This document shows positions 49,241 to 60,804 of a stretch of DNA of 64,000 nucleotides, one piece after another. Location of the stretch: NCBI GenBank assembly GCA_014706295.1, contig JACSVZ010000004.1:87055047-87119046 (forward strand). Direction: 5' to 3'. Source of the DNA: Lycocorax pyrrhopterus obiensis. Lineage: Eukaryota > Chordata > Aves > Passeriformes > Paradisaeidae. Each line of letters starts with the position of its first letter. The first letter of the stretch is position 1. The position numbers were made by a program, and so were the translations under genes. Under the pieces are notes generated by a model. The model had not been told where the DNA came from, searched no databases, and saw only the letters and a list, made by a program, of their open reading frames with translations.

Positions 49241-50149
49241 AACAGACCTAAAAGAAAGGGAAAAAAAAAAGCTAGACTAAACTTTCAGAACACTTCTCTC
49301 TCTACCTTCCTCCCTTCTCCCTTGACAACATAAAAAGACAATTCTTGAGATTTCAGTCAGTTCACCACCTCTATAATAATTTCGTTTTCAGTTCACTTAG
49401 GGAGAGGAGTCTCTCTTGCTCATGCTATGGAGACATCTCCACAAGAAACAGTTTCTCGTGGCTTCAATGTCACGCAAAACAGCCACCCGGGATGGTTTTC
49501 TGCTTGCATGTGAAAGTCCCTTCCCTTGACTTACAGCTTTCCCCATAATTGCTTTCAAGGGTTCCTTTAGCTAATGAGGTACCATTTTTCAAGGATGAGC
49601 TGTTCACAAGCAAAAGGTTCTCTTCACTTATCAAGGTGCCTGAGAGGGGTAAGAACACTATCTCTGGGAGCATCTTCATCTCTAGGAATAGAGGTCATCT
49701 TCTTCCCTGGGATCTCTGTTCAAGTTTCTCATCAAATTACAGCTACTTCAACATTTGCTTGTTTTAGCACAGGTACTTGTGCTTATGATTACAGTTTGAA
49801 TGCTCTATCCCCCCATGCTTTCATGAAATTACAACAGGTATTCTGATGTACCATAGTCCATCACCATAGCTTTACAATAGAATTTCAGCTTCTAGGACTG
49901 AAGCATCTCCTCATTCTCCTCTCTCGGGGTTTCAGCTCTTCCTTCCTCACTGACTTTGGCATCTTTATGGTGTTTTCTTCATGCGTCTTCACCTTTCCCT
50001 TTCTTCCGACCTGGGAGAGGATTGATATCGGCAGGCTTCATCTGTTCTGGAGGAATTTTACAGCACTAAAACAGTTAATCTCACCCAGGCCTTGCAGCTG
50101 GAATTCGCCTCTTGCTATGGGTCACCTGATTTCTGCCGGGTGGCGGCCA

Positions 50150-50440
50150 GAGCCCGTTTCGGTGTAGCATTTCATTTCAGCGGCCGCACTGGCAGGGGGC
50201 CTGGCCGAGCCGCGCCGCGGGGCCGCCTGCACGGAGCAGGGCCGCGGGCGGAGCAGGGCCGTGCGCCTCCGGGGTGGCCGTCTCCTGGCCGGCCCGGGCC
50301 GCCCTGAGGGGAATGCACCGGCTGTCCATGGAGCAGAAGCGGCTGAGATCTCAGCCAAGCCGCGCCGTGGCCAACCCGGCCGGGCCACGCCAAGCACGGC
50401 CCGGCCCGGCCCCGCTGGGCCATGCTGCGGGCCCCCAAGT
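50150..50440. promoter_or_regulatory. CpG-dense block inside the solo LTR
   Basis: Around 290 bp are rich in CpG (CCGAGCCGCGCCGCGGGGCC and similar), in sharp contrast to the AT-rich surroundings. An Sp1-type GGGCGG lies at 50246-50251. It falls in the U3/R side of a minus-oriented LTR, where a promoter is expected. Frames of 71-91 codons on both strands here come from GC-rich composition. Whether it is methylated or active is unknown. Confidence 0.7.
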
Positions 50441-50687
50441 TACCTGTCTGAGCACCGGAAGGAAGAGAGAGTTTCCCGGGCTTTGTTCGTTCTTAAAATG
50501 TGGATCACAGAGGCGTGTCAAGCTCTTTAAGTGGCTTTAAAAAGTTGCCAATATTCAAACTAGCCAGCTGATTGGTTCTATTGGGTCCAGAGGAATCTGT
50601 AAGCACCTCTTTGCAAAGAATCACTTCCGTGGCTGATGGAGCCCTCCTTAAGTACAACTCCCCGCTACACTAAACCATGACAAGGTG

Positions 50688-50765
50688 CAAGAAGTTTACA
50701 AACCTGTAACATTGTTTTAAATAATTTGCATGAGAAAGACAGAGCTCTCACAAAATGCTGCAGAG
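50688..50765 (-). mobile_element. Older ERVK-like LTR, right part
   Basis: If the solo LTR and one copy of AGGTG are removed, the text reads smoothly from CAACCTGCAGGTG into CAAGAAGTTTACAAACC, consistent with a single older LTR split by the insertion. The right end is not defined; 50765 is a guess. Confidence 0.35.
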
Positions 50766-53284
50766 GGCTGAAGAAATTCCCTGCTGAAGCTCTTTTAGTA
50801 TCCACAGAAGAGTTTAGGATGTTAGCAGCTGGCAGAGGCAAAAGATTTTTTTGATGACTTATGTATGTACTAATACATGGATTATTCTCATTCTTTAGGA
50901 TTCACTGTAGAATTTGCCATCCAAATGGAAGTTAACGGATCTGATCCAGCGATGTCTCTTTTTTCTGGTACTTTATACTTCACTAACTCCTAAAACCTAG
51001 TAAATCTGGGTTGGTGTTAATCTATTGGTAATTTTAAGTGTAAGACCCATCCTCTCTAAGGTCAAGACGTCTGAAATGGTAAGAGAAAAAGAAGGGAAAG
51101 ATGAAGAAGAATGGGTTTCTACAGCCTTCAGCTTCCACAGTAACAAAGGGATTTGTAGCAAAAGTTCAGAGTACATTTCAGGAGAGAATATAAAACATCA
51201 TACAACATTTCAAAGAAAGTTGGAGGTGTCAGAAATGCATTATCAGAAGAAACATGATAAAAGTTAATCAACACATCTTTTTTTCTTTCTGATGTTTTTT
51301 ATCTGAGACATTTCTAACAGAAAGTGAGGTATTTTGTTCTGTATAACCACATTTCCCTAGCAACAGATTTAGACCTATCCATGCCCTAGAGGGCTCCTCT
51401 TCTCTAGACCTGAGTCATTGTTGAAATACCCCATGTGGTATGTAACAAATTCCTTATTTCTTGCAGATACTGTTTTCTCACTATCTATTTATCATGAACT
51501 AGTTTCCTGATTTATATGACTGACTTTATGAAAATTATTCATTTCCTTTTAAATTTTGACAAAATCATCAAGTCAATCATCATACAATTAATTTTATCCA
51601 AAGTCTGTGGGTTTGATTACACAGTGTTTAATCAAATAAGGAGTGATATTTCATGGGTAGCATTATTTGCAGTTGAGCTGATGAGCAGAGCAACTGAAGA
51701 AGCCAGAAAACAGAGCAATAACAGGAAAGGTAGTTGGGACAAGTAATGCATGACGTAAAGGCTGTGATGAAAACTGAGGCAGCTACCCAAAAATTTAAAG
51801 CTTTGTGTTAACATTGAGTACATATAAATTAGTCACACAAGAGCTATCACCTGACATGTGTTCAATTTCCATGTGTTCTGAAAAGTAGGGATAGAGCTGA
51901 AGAAGAATGAGTATTTGAAGGAAAAGCAGATAAAAAACAAGTTTCAGGTACAACTGAGCCCTTGCAGATACCTGCTGAAAACAATGCCTGGAAAACAGAT
52001 ATATGTTCAAGAACAAAAGATTTATGAGCAAGGCCAAGGAATGTGGTGACTGGTAGAGCAAGGAGCTGTTGACTGTCAGATTAGGTAAAAGGATTAATCC
52101 ATGTTATTTCTTCTTTGACACAATCACAACGAGTCACAGAAAGCCACCAACTTCAACAAAAATCAAGATGGTAATAATGGTTTAGTGACAAAAATAAACG
52201 TTCTGAAACTCAAAAAACTTTGTTCTGCCTATTGTTCTACCATATCTGAGAGGATGGACAGAGAAGAAAATACTACATGAATAAGCATGAAACTGCCCCT
52301 TAAGCATACTCTTATTTTATGTGGTTTTTATGCTCCCATGTGTATGTCCCAAATACATTTGAGGCATTTTATTTTTCTGGGTAAACTTCTTTCATTGCCT
52401 TTAATTCAGCTGTATATTTGATACAATAGTAGGAGTTTTGTGTTCCTTATTAAAAGGCTTCACAAAGTATCCTGTCAAAATTCTTGACATCAAGACATCC
52501 CAGTCTCGTAAGTATTTTGTAAGAATCCTAGAATTAGCTCTCAAATAGCTTTCAGTTCAAGAAACCGAACACACCAAGTCTTTTAACACAGACTTAACAC
52601 AGACTCATAAATCTGTCTATCTATATATAGACATCTTGTGTCAAACCCGGTAATTTCTGTCTATTAACCGTCCGCTGAACTTCCCAGTTACGTCTATCAA
52701 GAGATCCGTTTCTTTTTTTTTATTTTTTTTTTTTACTTCCATAGCAGCAATTAACAGCACAAAAGAGAAGATAACAGAGAAAGTTGGGAAGTACCATAGG
52801 TTTCAGATCAGACATGAAGGTGTTTTTGTTTAAGATCTGCAGGGAAAGAGCAAACTTGAAGGGAGAAAGTAAGTTATATACAATATTATGGCCTTTGAAA
52901 CCAATTTGAGCCAACATAATTCAACAGGTGATTTCAGTGATGACCCACTCTTCTGTGAAATAGTAACATAGTTAGCTGGCTAGTTTGCAGAAGTTATTAG
53001 TGGAATATTACTTGAAAGAATCTAGGACTTTTCAGATAAAATATATTTGCTAGTTACTGCTTCACTGACTGATGACAAAGAAGTGAAGCACGCACCAAGG
53101 CCATCCACAGACAGTTTGGTTTCCTTACGAAACAGGAACATGCATAATAGAGAAATAATGGGGGGGAAAAAAGTTCCTTATATTCTATTATAATGAAATA
53201 AAGGAAGCAAATGTTGTTTCTGAATAAAACTGTGCTGTCTGTGGTGTTCAAGAAATCTGTTTTTCACAGGCAGTGTTGAACTTC
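50766..53284. other. Unique non-coding stretch
   Basis: No gene recognised. A T-rich run lies at 52713-52734 (T9-A-T12). It is poly(A)-like on the minus strand, but no retrocopy body could be recognised beside it. Open frames are under 90 codons. Confidence 0.5.
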
Positions 53285-53324
53285 ACTGCTAAGAGCCTTG
53301 GAGGACTGCTAAGAGTGTTGGTAG
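53285..53324. repeat. Two-copy 20-bp tandem duplication
   Basis: ACTGCTAAGAGCCTTGGAGG is followed directly by ACTGCTAAGAGTGTTGGTAG, three differences between copies. Confidence 0.8.
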
Positions 53325-56300
53325 TATATAGCCTTTTTGCACAAACACTTGTGCTTTAACTTGCAGTAAAGTGCAGATATTTAAACTACTTTAAAAGTTA
53401 AATTAATAGCTCATATTTTGGCTATGACCATGGATCTACTAGGAATTTATTTCACTGGACCCTTTTTGAACAATACGTTTGGTTTGAATGTGACCTTATT
53501 ATTGTTAACTGCCATCCCTTATCTGCTTAGAATATCACCATGGATTTTGCAGGACATTCCCACTTCCCTCCTTGTACAAGCTTCTTGCCATCTCCTGTGT
53601 ATCCTTAGATGGGTTTATTTTTTGTTTATATATGGATTCTGGTTCATTATCTGTCAAAAAACCCCATGGATTTCTTTATCCTAAACTCTCTACTCTGCTA
53701 TCAGAAACTTTGCCAGTGTTTTTAAAATAACACCCCTACAATGGCAATAGTGCTTAATATTGGCAAATTCCCAGAGATATTTTGTGAAGTTTTCAAATGG
53801 AAACAAGAGTCTCAGTTTCAGGAATATGCAGCAAGGAACAAAATATCAAGCTAAGTTGATCTCAAAGGTTCAGCTGCAATGCCAGCTGATTTTCTTCAAA
53901 AGAAGCAAGATATTTGTTTTTCCTTTGCTGTTCTGCTGAAAGCATCATTGTTCTAAAACAGGTTGATACAAATTTGGAAAGAGCAATGACAACATATGGG
54001 GTTTTTACATGTTAACATTAAAACTTTGTACTGATACTTTGTGCTACAATGCAGACTTCGACTTCTGCGGGAATTTTGCCTGGCTGAGTGTTAGAGTTCC
54101 ATTTCTTTAACCCAAGTTTCCTAATGATTTCCTCTGTTTCCAATTTTCAAACTTCTGCATCTGTCCCTGACCAATACTAATTAGGGTACTCTCTTTAAAC
54201 TCTCATCTGCTCCACCAAGTGTTTTAAAGGATGCCAAGCACACCATCTAAATTTTGTGTGCAGCTTCTGCCATCTCCTGTATATCTGTTTAATCTCTGGC
54301 AGGTTTGCAAAAAGCAGGAGAGGAGGAATAAATTAATGTTTATGGGCAAAACCAGTTAGAGAATAGCAGCGTTACAACGTACTGATTCTTCCTTCAGGAA
54401 AAACAATCAAACCAAACCAAACCAGAAAACTCCTGTTCATTTAAATCTAATTGTATTGATTATATATTTAGATGAAGAAAAAGCTTTTCTTTTTACACTG
54501 TGTCATCTTCATAAGTGGAAAGTATTTAACAAAAAATGCAAAGTGGGAAATGTTTGAAGAATGTTCTGGTTTGGGAGATGAGTATTTTTTTTTTTACTTG
54601 GTGCAGGGCATTATGGTAAAGAGATTTCATAAAGTTACAAGAACAATGACAAATTTCTTGGTTGCACACGCTTTGAAATCAGTATTTAGTGTCACTACAG
54701 AGATCTGTCTAGAATTTAGTTATGATTAGTTTTATGAGACCTTCCCAATCGTATTAAATGAGCTAAATAGCAACTAAGGGCTAACCCAAACCCCACTGAA
54801 GTTATGTTATTCATCTACTCAGACAAGAAATCCAATCTCTCTTTCCTGCACAGGTTTCAGGTCACCTACAAATGAGCTTTTTCTTTCTTGTTTACAGGAG
54901 TTCTCCTGAGCTTACCTTGCAAAAGGTTTTACTCTCAGAGAAACCTTCCCTCCAATACATCATCTTCTCTCTGTGTTGGGCTCATGTACATCTTTCTTCT
55001 AAGATTCCCAAAGAGCCAAGAAGAATTACATGAAAAGGAAAGGAAGAAGGAGGAATTTGCAGATGCATGGAAGACAGAGTGATCAAATGTTAAACTGCAG
55101 TCTCCTTTTCTGCTGCTGCTTTCTGAGGACAGACCATGTTGATTGACGTTAGATCGCAGACTGCCCTGCTGTTCAGAGAAAAAGCATCTAAGCAGTAATT
55201 CAAGAAAAAATGGCCAATTGAAGATGCCACTATTTTTATATAATAAGAAAAGACAGTTTCAAATGGTTCAGAAGGGCTGTATGATTATTTATGTTGTACG
55301 TTTTAAAGATACCAGAGGAAATAGCATTTTCCTACATGAGACCCAAAATCTGCAGTAAGTTCATCTTTTAAAAAACAACTTTTTCAAAAAAGCTGTGTAC
55401 AGAACTGTGACTCACCACTCCTAAGTAGTTTAAGAGAAGAAGGCTAAAGTAAAAAGCTAAGAAATAAAGGCAAGCCTAGTGTCTAGCCTCTTCCACACAT
55501 TTCTGCCTTGCTTCCTACCCAGGAAAGATTCAGAAGAGTTTATAAAGATGAAGAATCACAGCCATATAAAACTTTAAGGAGGCAAACAGGAAAAGCTACT
55601 TTGAATGTCTCCATAGGCCCCTTAAGGTCTTAATTACTAGTCAAAAATCACTGAGCAGACTAATTGAAAATGAAGTGTAGGAGAAGTGAAATCTAGCCTT
55701 ATTTGAGTCACTGGGAGTCTTATCAACGCTGACAACAGCAGAATTTCACACAGGATGTTTACTCTTGCCATCCTGGTAAATAGCTCAGCACCTTTTTTAT
55801 GACGCTCACTGGGAGATTTTGTAGCAGCCCAGTACACCAAATCTTACATCCTGATCCTTGCTGTGTGGTACAGTCACAGTGAATGTGAGCACATCTGTGT
55901 AGACAGAGGGGACAATAGTCACATGTTTGTAAGATTGCTTGGACTTTTACAAATGGGAAGCATTAAAAGACTTACATGAACATTATTACTATGCCTTGCA
56001 TATAGGTAACCCCTAAATTCTACGCAGACTTTGGTTCTATGAGAATTTAAAATTATGTTTTGACTTGTTCCTTTTTTACAGCCATCATCTATTTGACTGT
56101 GCAAGGGTCCCTTTAAAGTAAGAAACACAGTGCAGACAATTTTGCTGCTTGTTTATATCTACTTACTGTAATTTTTATTTAAATAATATTGAAACAAAAT
56201 TAACATTCTAGCTTGAATTGTCAGTTTGATGTTTGCAGCTTTCAAAAAAGAAAAAAGATGATAAGGATTAATATTTAAGAGCACAAAGAAATTGTGACAG

Positions 56301-56539
56301 AACATTTTGATTAGAAAGTAGATATTGTCAGGTATTAAAATTTGACACCTCTTTATTAAATAGAAAATATGCTATCTGAATGAAAATGCTCTATTTTCCT
56401 TTCCTATACAGCTATGCATGAATGTGCTTCAAATCTTCCCCCTAAACTAGAGTAAGGAGCAGTAACATTATCCGAACCAGCGTTCAATGAAAGCACAGAA
56501 ATACTGGAGATCTTGAGCATCAAATTCCTCCTGAAGGGA
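53325..56539. other. Unique non-coding stretch
   Basis: No gene recognised. The plus frame at 53418-53684 is leucine- and phenylalanine-rich and looks membrane-like, but this follows from T-rich composition, and no family resemblance is seen. Confidence 0.5.
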
Positions 56540-56855
56540 AGAGGAGGGGAAGGCACAGATCTCTTCTCTGCAGTGACCAGTGAGGGACAGGACACGATGG
56601 AATGACATGAAGTTTTGTCAGGGGAGGTTTAGGTTGGATATTAGAAAAAATTTCTTCACCCAGAGGGTGGCTGGGCACTGGAACAGGCTCCCCAGGGCAG
56701 TGGTCATAGCACCCCGGCTGACAGCTCAAGAACTGTTTGAGCAATGCACCCAGGCACATGGTGGGATTCTTGGGGTGTCTGGAGCAGGACCAGGAGTCAG
56801 ACTTGATAACCCTTGTGAGTCCCTTCAACTCAGAATATTCTATGATTCTGTGAAC
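56540..56855 (+). mobile_element. CR1 LINE 3' fragment with tail
   Basis: This well-preserved plus-orientation 3' end includes AGGGGAGGTTTAGGTTGGAT, CTTCACCCAGAGGGTGGC, GGAACAGGCTCCCCAGGGC and TCTTGGGGTGTCTGGAGCAG, and ends with AATATTCTATGATTCTGTG. It is 5' truncated. The 135-codon plus frame (56580-56987) is a translation of this non-coding 3' region that runs on into flanking DNA and is not a gene. Confidence 0.93.
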
Positions 56856-57430
56856 ACAAAAGTATTATTCATATATATCTTTGTGTCATTTAAAATTCAC
56901 AAAAGCTGGCACACAAACATCAATTTCATGGTTTTGATTAAGATCATTATTTTTGTTATTGCTGTAACTTGTACTTTTTCTCACTAAAGTGAAATTTTGT
57001 CAATATTTATCTTTTAGCCTGGAAGGTTGAAAGATAAGCTTTTCTCAATACACATTTCTAGAGTGACTCCAGAAGGGCATTCTTGCAACAGGAATGTACT
57101 CTGTAATTGATACAGAAAAACAAAGAGCAAGCCAGGCACAAGGGAACTCCGTGTTCATAGGTTCTGCTGATTGCAGTTTTCTCCATCTTTCTCTCTCTCT
57201 CTTTCTCTTCCTACTCTGTTATTCCATTTAATTTCTTCACCCACATTTCCAGACAAAATCTTTATTGAATAGAAGATGAACTATGCTGTCTAGATTCTCA
57301 CTACTTGGCAACAGCAGAAACAGCAGAAACCTTGCCCCTCTGAGATTAGTAACTAAAAGGCATCTGTTCATTTCAGAAATTAGTCATGATTCAATATATT
57401 AATTCAATTTATTAAAAAGGCAGGATATTT
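56856..57430. other. Unique stretch with TC tract
   Basis: No gene recognised. A pyrimidine tract of mainly TC units lies at 57188-57212. Confidence 0.5.
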
Positions 57431-57912
57431 TGTGAAGGAAACTTCCCTGTCTGTCCCGCCGGGAGCCCCTCTGTCAGTCACACTCGCACACCTGAGCTGG
57501 GACCGAGGCCCCTTCACAGCTACACCCCCACACTCACACAGTCACACCAGGCTTCCGAGCTGCCTCAGCCCCAGCTTTCCCACAGCAGAGCCTCAGATGA
57601 ACCAATCCTTAAAATAACTTAGTCTTGGTGAAATAACACAAAACCAGCTCAAGCTGGTGCCTCCGAGGAGAGACCCCAAAAAAAGGAAACTGAGCATTTA
57701 TCCCTTCAGAGTCCTCACAGACACAGGAAAGTCCTTGGCTCCTGCCATGTCTCTGAGTGTCCAGTCCCCTGGCCGGGCCACAGGTCCCCAGGCCCTTTGT
57801 TGTCCAAAGGGTTGGCAATTCCCAGCCTCTTGCATCGGGCTCCCAGAGCTCAACCTGCGGCTCCCACTGCAGCGGCTCACCGAGATACCAGCACTGAATG
57901 GATTCCTTGACA
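57431..57912. mobile_element. Probable ERV LTR, 482 bp
   Basis: A GC-rich block stands out from AT-rich flanks. It starts TGTGAAGG and ends CCTTGACA, inverted ends matching at seven of eight positions, and ATTT lies immediately outside both ends (57427-57430, 57913-57916), a possible 4-bp duplication. CCAAT followed by TAAAATAA at about 57601-57617 could be a plus-strand promoter, but no clear poly(A) signal settles orientation. A 4-bp AT-rich duplication has weak evidential value alone; the inverted ends and the composition boundary strengthen it. Frames of 110-114 codons on opposite strands overlap here and are probably artefacts. Confidence 0.55.
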
Positions 57913-58789
57913 ATTTGACTAAGGGGTTTATTGCTTTGCTTTTCCTTCTCCATTATGATAAAGATTTCAATTTTTTTGCAACATTATAGTATCTAATAAG
58001 ATTTTTTAAAACATGTAATTCTAAATGATGTTTTCCTCAAAAGCTAACTAGTTTCTCACTAATGACCATATCAAGTTTTAGGAATAAAGTTCTTTTAATG
58101 TCAGTTTCTCAAAAGCCTTGAAAGCAGATATTACTGATACACCTAAAGTTAATCTATTTTCTCTCAAAACAGACCCCAGTGTCTTCAGAAAAACAAGCGA
58201 CAGATGGGTTAATAAATTTTTATTTATTAAATGATAAGTATATCAGATTTAAGAAACAAGGGAATCCGTACTCTGTGTGTGTGTGGATGACACTAAATTG
58301 TGTTTCATCATGCTTAGCACTATCTGAACAAACAACACTGTAGTGTTCAGCCAGTGTGAATTCATTTAGTCTACTGGGCTCTGTATTTGAAATCCTGTAT
58401 AAAAGAAAACTTCAAGGAAAATGGTATTTTCACTTAAATTATACTTTTTCCTGTGCAGGCAGTGAACTACATTTACTATGTAGATCACAGCACTTCCTTG
58501 TGGCAAGACTTTGGTAAATGAGGATAAAAGAAATAAACAACAGTTTCCTGAAAGGCAATTTATAAATAAATACAATATTTCTTAATGGATTTTATATTAA
58601 TATATCTTCATATACATAGCCCGTGGTCATATGTTATCCATTTATTTGTTGTGCTAAGGTAACAACTATTACAAACTGTAATGCATGTCTGGATAAATGA
58701 ATATTTAGCCAGTTGTTTATCTTATAGCAAGATCCAAAGCATGTTTCACAGTACAATGATGGTAATTCTGAAAGGAACAATCACTAAGG
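57913..58789. other. Unique non-coding stretch
   Basis: Nothing recognised; AT-rich. Confidence 0.5.
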
Positions 58790-58833
58790 TGGACAAGGAG
58801 TGGACAAGGAGTGGATAAGGAGTGGACAAGGAG
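58790..58833. repeat. 11-bp minisatellite, four units
   Basis: TGGACAAGGAG is repeated four times without gaps; the third unit has one C-to-T change. The short plus frames across it are a by-product. Confidence 0.95.
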
Positions 58834-59713
58834 ACTCTAGAGGAGTCATTGCCTATGAAAGATCAGGGTTTGTGGCAACTTTTACAATGGATAACCAAGA
58901 CAAGACAATTCTGCAAGCAATTTTCGTGTTGCATAATTACACAGGCTCAGTTTGTCCCATTACATTTTTATTCCATAATGCACTATAAAACCAAATGCCC
59001 TTCAAAATCTTCTACATTGATGTGGGAATTTAGAGTCCCACATTGAAGTCCATCTTCAATTCAATTTGTTAATTTTATGGGACAACAGAGATGAATACAG
59101 ATATCATCTTCCAGTGAGTCTCCACATGATGAGGTCAAAGCAATGAAGGGAAGTAAATTTAGATACTATCCCACTCCCTTAATGACAAACAATTAAAGCA
59201 CAATACCCCCCGATTGAGTTGTCTTGAGTTAAAATTAACACTTAGGTAAGAAAGTAGAGAGAGTACCTTAGCTAAATAAAACAGAACCACACTAATCTAG
59301 GAATTTTATCATAGTGCTAGTAAACAAAGATAGTAATACATAAATGACAACCTTTCTAGCTACATATGAAGGACTTAGACTGCTGATGTGTTAAAAGTCT
59401 CTCTCAATTTTAAAACCCAGCATTGTTTTGGAACCTCGCCCTTCACCTGTGGGAATCCAGAGTGCAGAGAATATTTCTCTGCCTGTTTTGAAGGGTTCTA
59501 CCCCCCTGGACGACACTGTTCTTGACCTTTGTCCATGGAGAAAATTGCCTACCCTCTGGGAAGAAATCGAATCTACACTGGTGTGAACTAGGTGATAGAA
59601 TATTATGTAAGATTGTCACAGAGTGAAAAATTTAGAGGTTTTGGGTTTGTTAATATAGTAAATAGATAAAAAGCAAAAAACTTCAAAATGGAAGATTTTT
59701 GTTGTTCTCCAGA
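58834..59713. other. Unique non-coding stretch
   Basis: Nothing recognised beyond short chance frames. Confidence 0.5.
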
Positions 59714-59767
59714 CCTTCTTCTTCTCCTTCTTCTTCTTCTTCTTCTTCTTCTTCTTCTTCTTCTTCT
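59714..59767. repeat. (TTC)n / (GAA)n triplet repeat
   Basis: This is a nearly pure CTT/TTC tract of 54 bp with one CTC interruption near its left end. The opposite strand is GAA and AGA, which gives the run of arginine codons in an 85-codon minus frame; that frame is an artefact. The tract is all-pyrimidine on one strand and so can form a triplex. Confidence 0.95.
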
Positions 59768-60301
59768 ATTACTCCATATTCTGCAGTAGAAGTAGTTTAG
59801 AGTGATTGGATAAAGAATTCCGCAGTTCCTGTCTACGTGACAAAGTGATTTATTGAACATTGGTGGAAAAGTGAAAATATCTTTTGTTTTAAGTTTTCAT
59901 TGGGTGGTTTACCTTTAAAAAGACTGTGTAATCTTGATAATTTGGCTTTCTTTTGCATTCTCTGCTTTGTGCTGTGTCTAGGTCACGTCAGTGACTATTT
60001 CTCTGACAAGACTTAATAAACAACTATCTGAAAGCAGAGAACGCTGAAAGTCTCGTTCGTCTCTTGGACTTCTGGCAAAAACTCTAAAAAATCTCCCCCA
60101 TCCAGGGAGGTATAATTAAGGCATGGAAAGTGTCATTCACCTATACCATTCCCTTCAAACAGAAATACTTCTTGGGAAGCAGGAAGACCTCTAAGTTTGT
60201 CTATGCATTTGCTGGAGAAAGCAGTAAAAGGTAGCAATGATGATTATATTAATTTTGAAATCTAGCAGTTGACCTATTAGCTGATAATTAAATACAATTG
60301 A
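59768..60301. other. Unique non-coding stretch
   Basis: Nothing recognised. Confidence 0.5.
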
Positions 60302-60370
60302 CATAATTAGATTTAGTCATAAAATGTGCGCTTGCCCATAATTAGATTTATTCATAACGTGCACTTTCGG
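60302..60370. repeat. Two-copy 35-bp tandem duplication
   Basis: Each copy begins CATAATTAGATTTA and continues TCATAA with a GTGC-containing right part. The copies begin at 60302 and 60337 and differ at several positions toward their ends. Confidence 0.8.
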
Positions 60371-60804
60371 ACTGATTTGCTTTTTCTGTGACTATTTTAA
60401 TATTGGTCTTAAGACCAAATTCACAGTGTATTACTTATTGGACAAATATGGTGAGTGCTGGAGCAGAAGAGACAGATAAAAAATATGGAAACTGAATTCT
60501 TTCTAGATCTATATCATACATAGATTTTATCAATTCTAAATACCTACAAGAGAAACAGAATTTCAGGCACATTGGCTGCAATATTGCAGAAGGATCTCAT
60601 TATTTTTTGTAGGAATAAACAGAGATGTTGCCAGGTACTCTTGGTGGAGAACTGGCCACTTAGAGACAAAAAAAAGGAGGAAGAGCTGCAGAACTGTCTT
60701 CTTCCTGAAGCTACAAGAATTCAAGTTTAGTCAAATAAAAGAAGGAAAATGAGGCAGGTCTTTTAAGGCTTACCTGAACCCCAGCTCAGAGGCAGTAAAG
60801 AAAT
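60371..60804. other. Unique non-coding stretch
   Basis: Nothing recognised. Confidence 0.5.

Larger units (their letters stand above)
49085..50682 (-). mobile_element. Solo ERVL-type LTR, 1.6 kb, 5-bp duplication AGGTG
   Basis: The element starts TGTAACGGGTTCAG and ends CTAAACCATGACA, imperfect inverted ends (TGTaacGGgTT / TGTcatGGtTT). It is bracketed by AGGTG at 49080-49084 and 50683-50687, a perfect 5-bp duplication as made by ERVL-type integrases. Minus orientation is supported by AATAAA on that strand at 49235-49240, about 150 bp from the LTR 3' end, and by a CpG-dense block near the LTR 5' side. The length of 1598 bp is long but within the range for avian ERVL-like LTRs. No coding interior or partner LTR is present, so it arose by LTR-LTR recombination. 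All ORFs inside are composition artefacts. Confidence 0.9.

Noticed and set aside
50092..50540. Several 71-91 codon frames on both strands in GC-rich DNA
   Set aside because: Frames overlap on both strands in the CpG-dense part of a solo LTR, where stop codons are rare by composition.
52713..52734. T-rich run as the poly(A) tail of a minus-strand retrocopy
   Set aside because: No recognisable gene body, poly(A) signal or target duplication next to it.
53418..53684. 88-codon hydrophobic plus frame that looks like membrane segments
   Set aside because: T-rich DNA gives leucine/phenylalanine-rich frames by chance; no family resemblance and no splice or promoter context.
56580..56987. 135-codon plus-strand frame resembling commonly mis-annotated bird proteins
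   Set aside because: It is a translation of the CR1 3' region that runs into flanking sequence.
59603..59860. 85-codon minus frame with a long arginine run
   Set aside because: The run is a translation of the GAA/AGA triplet tract.
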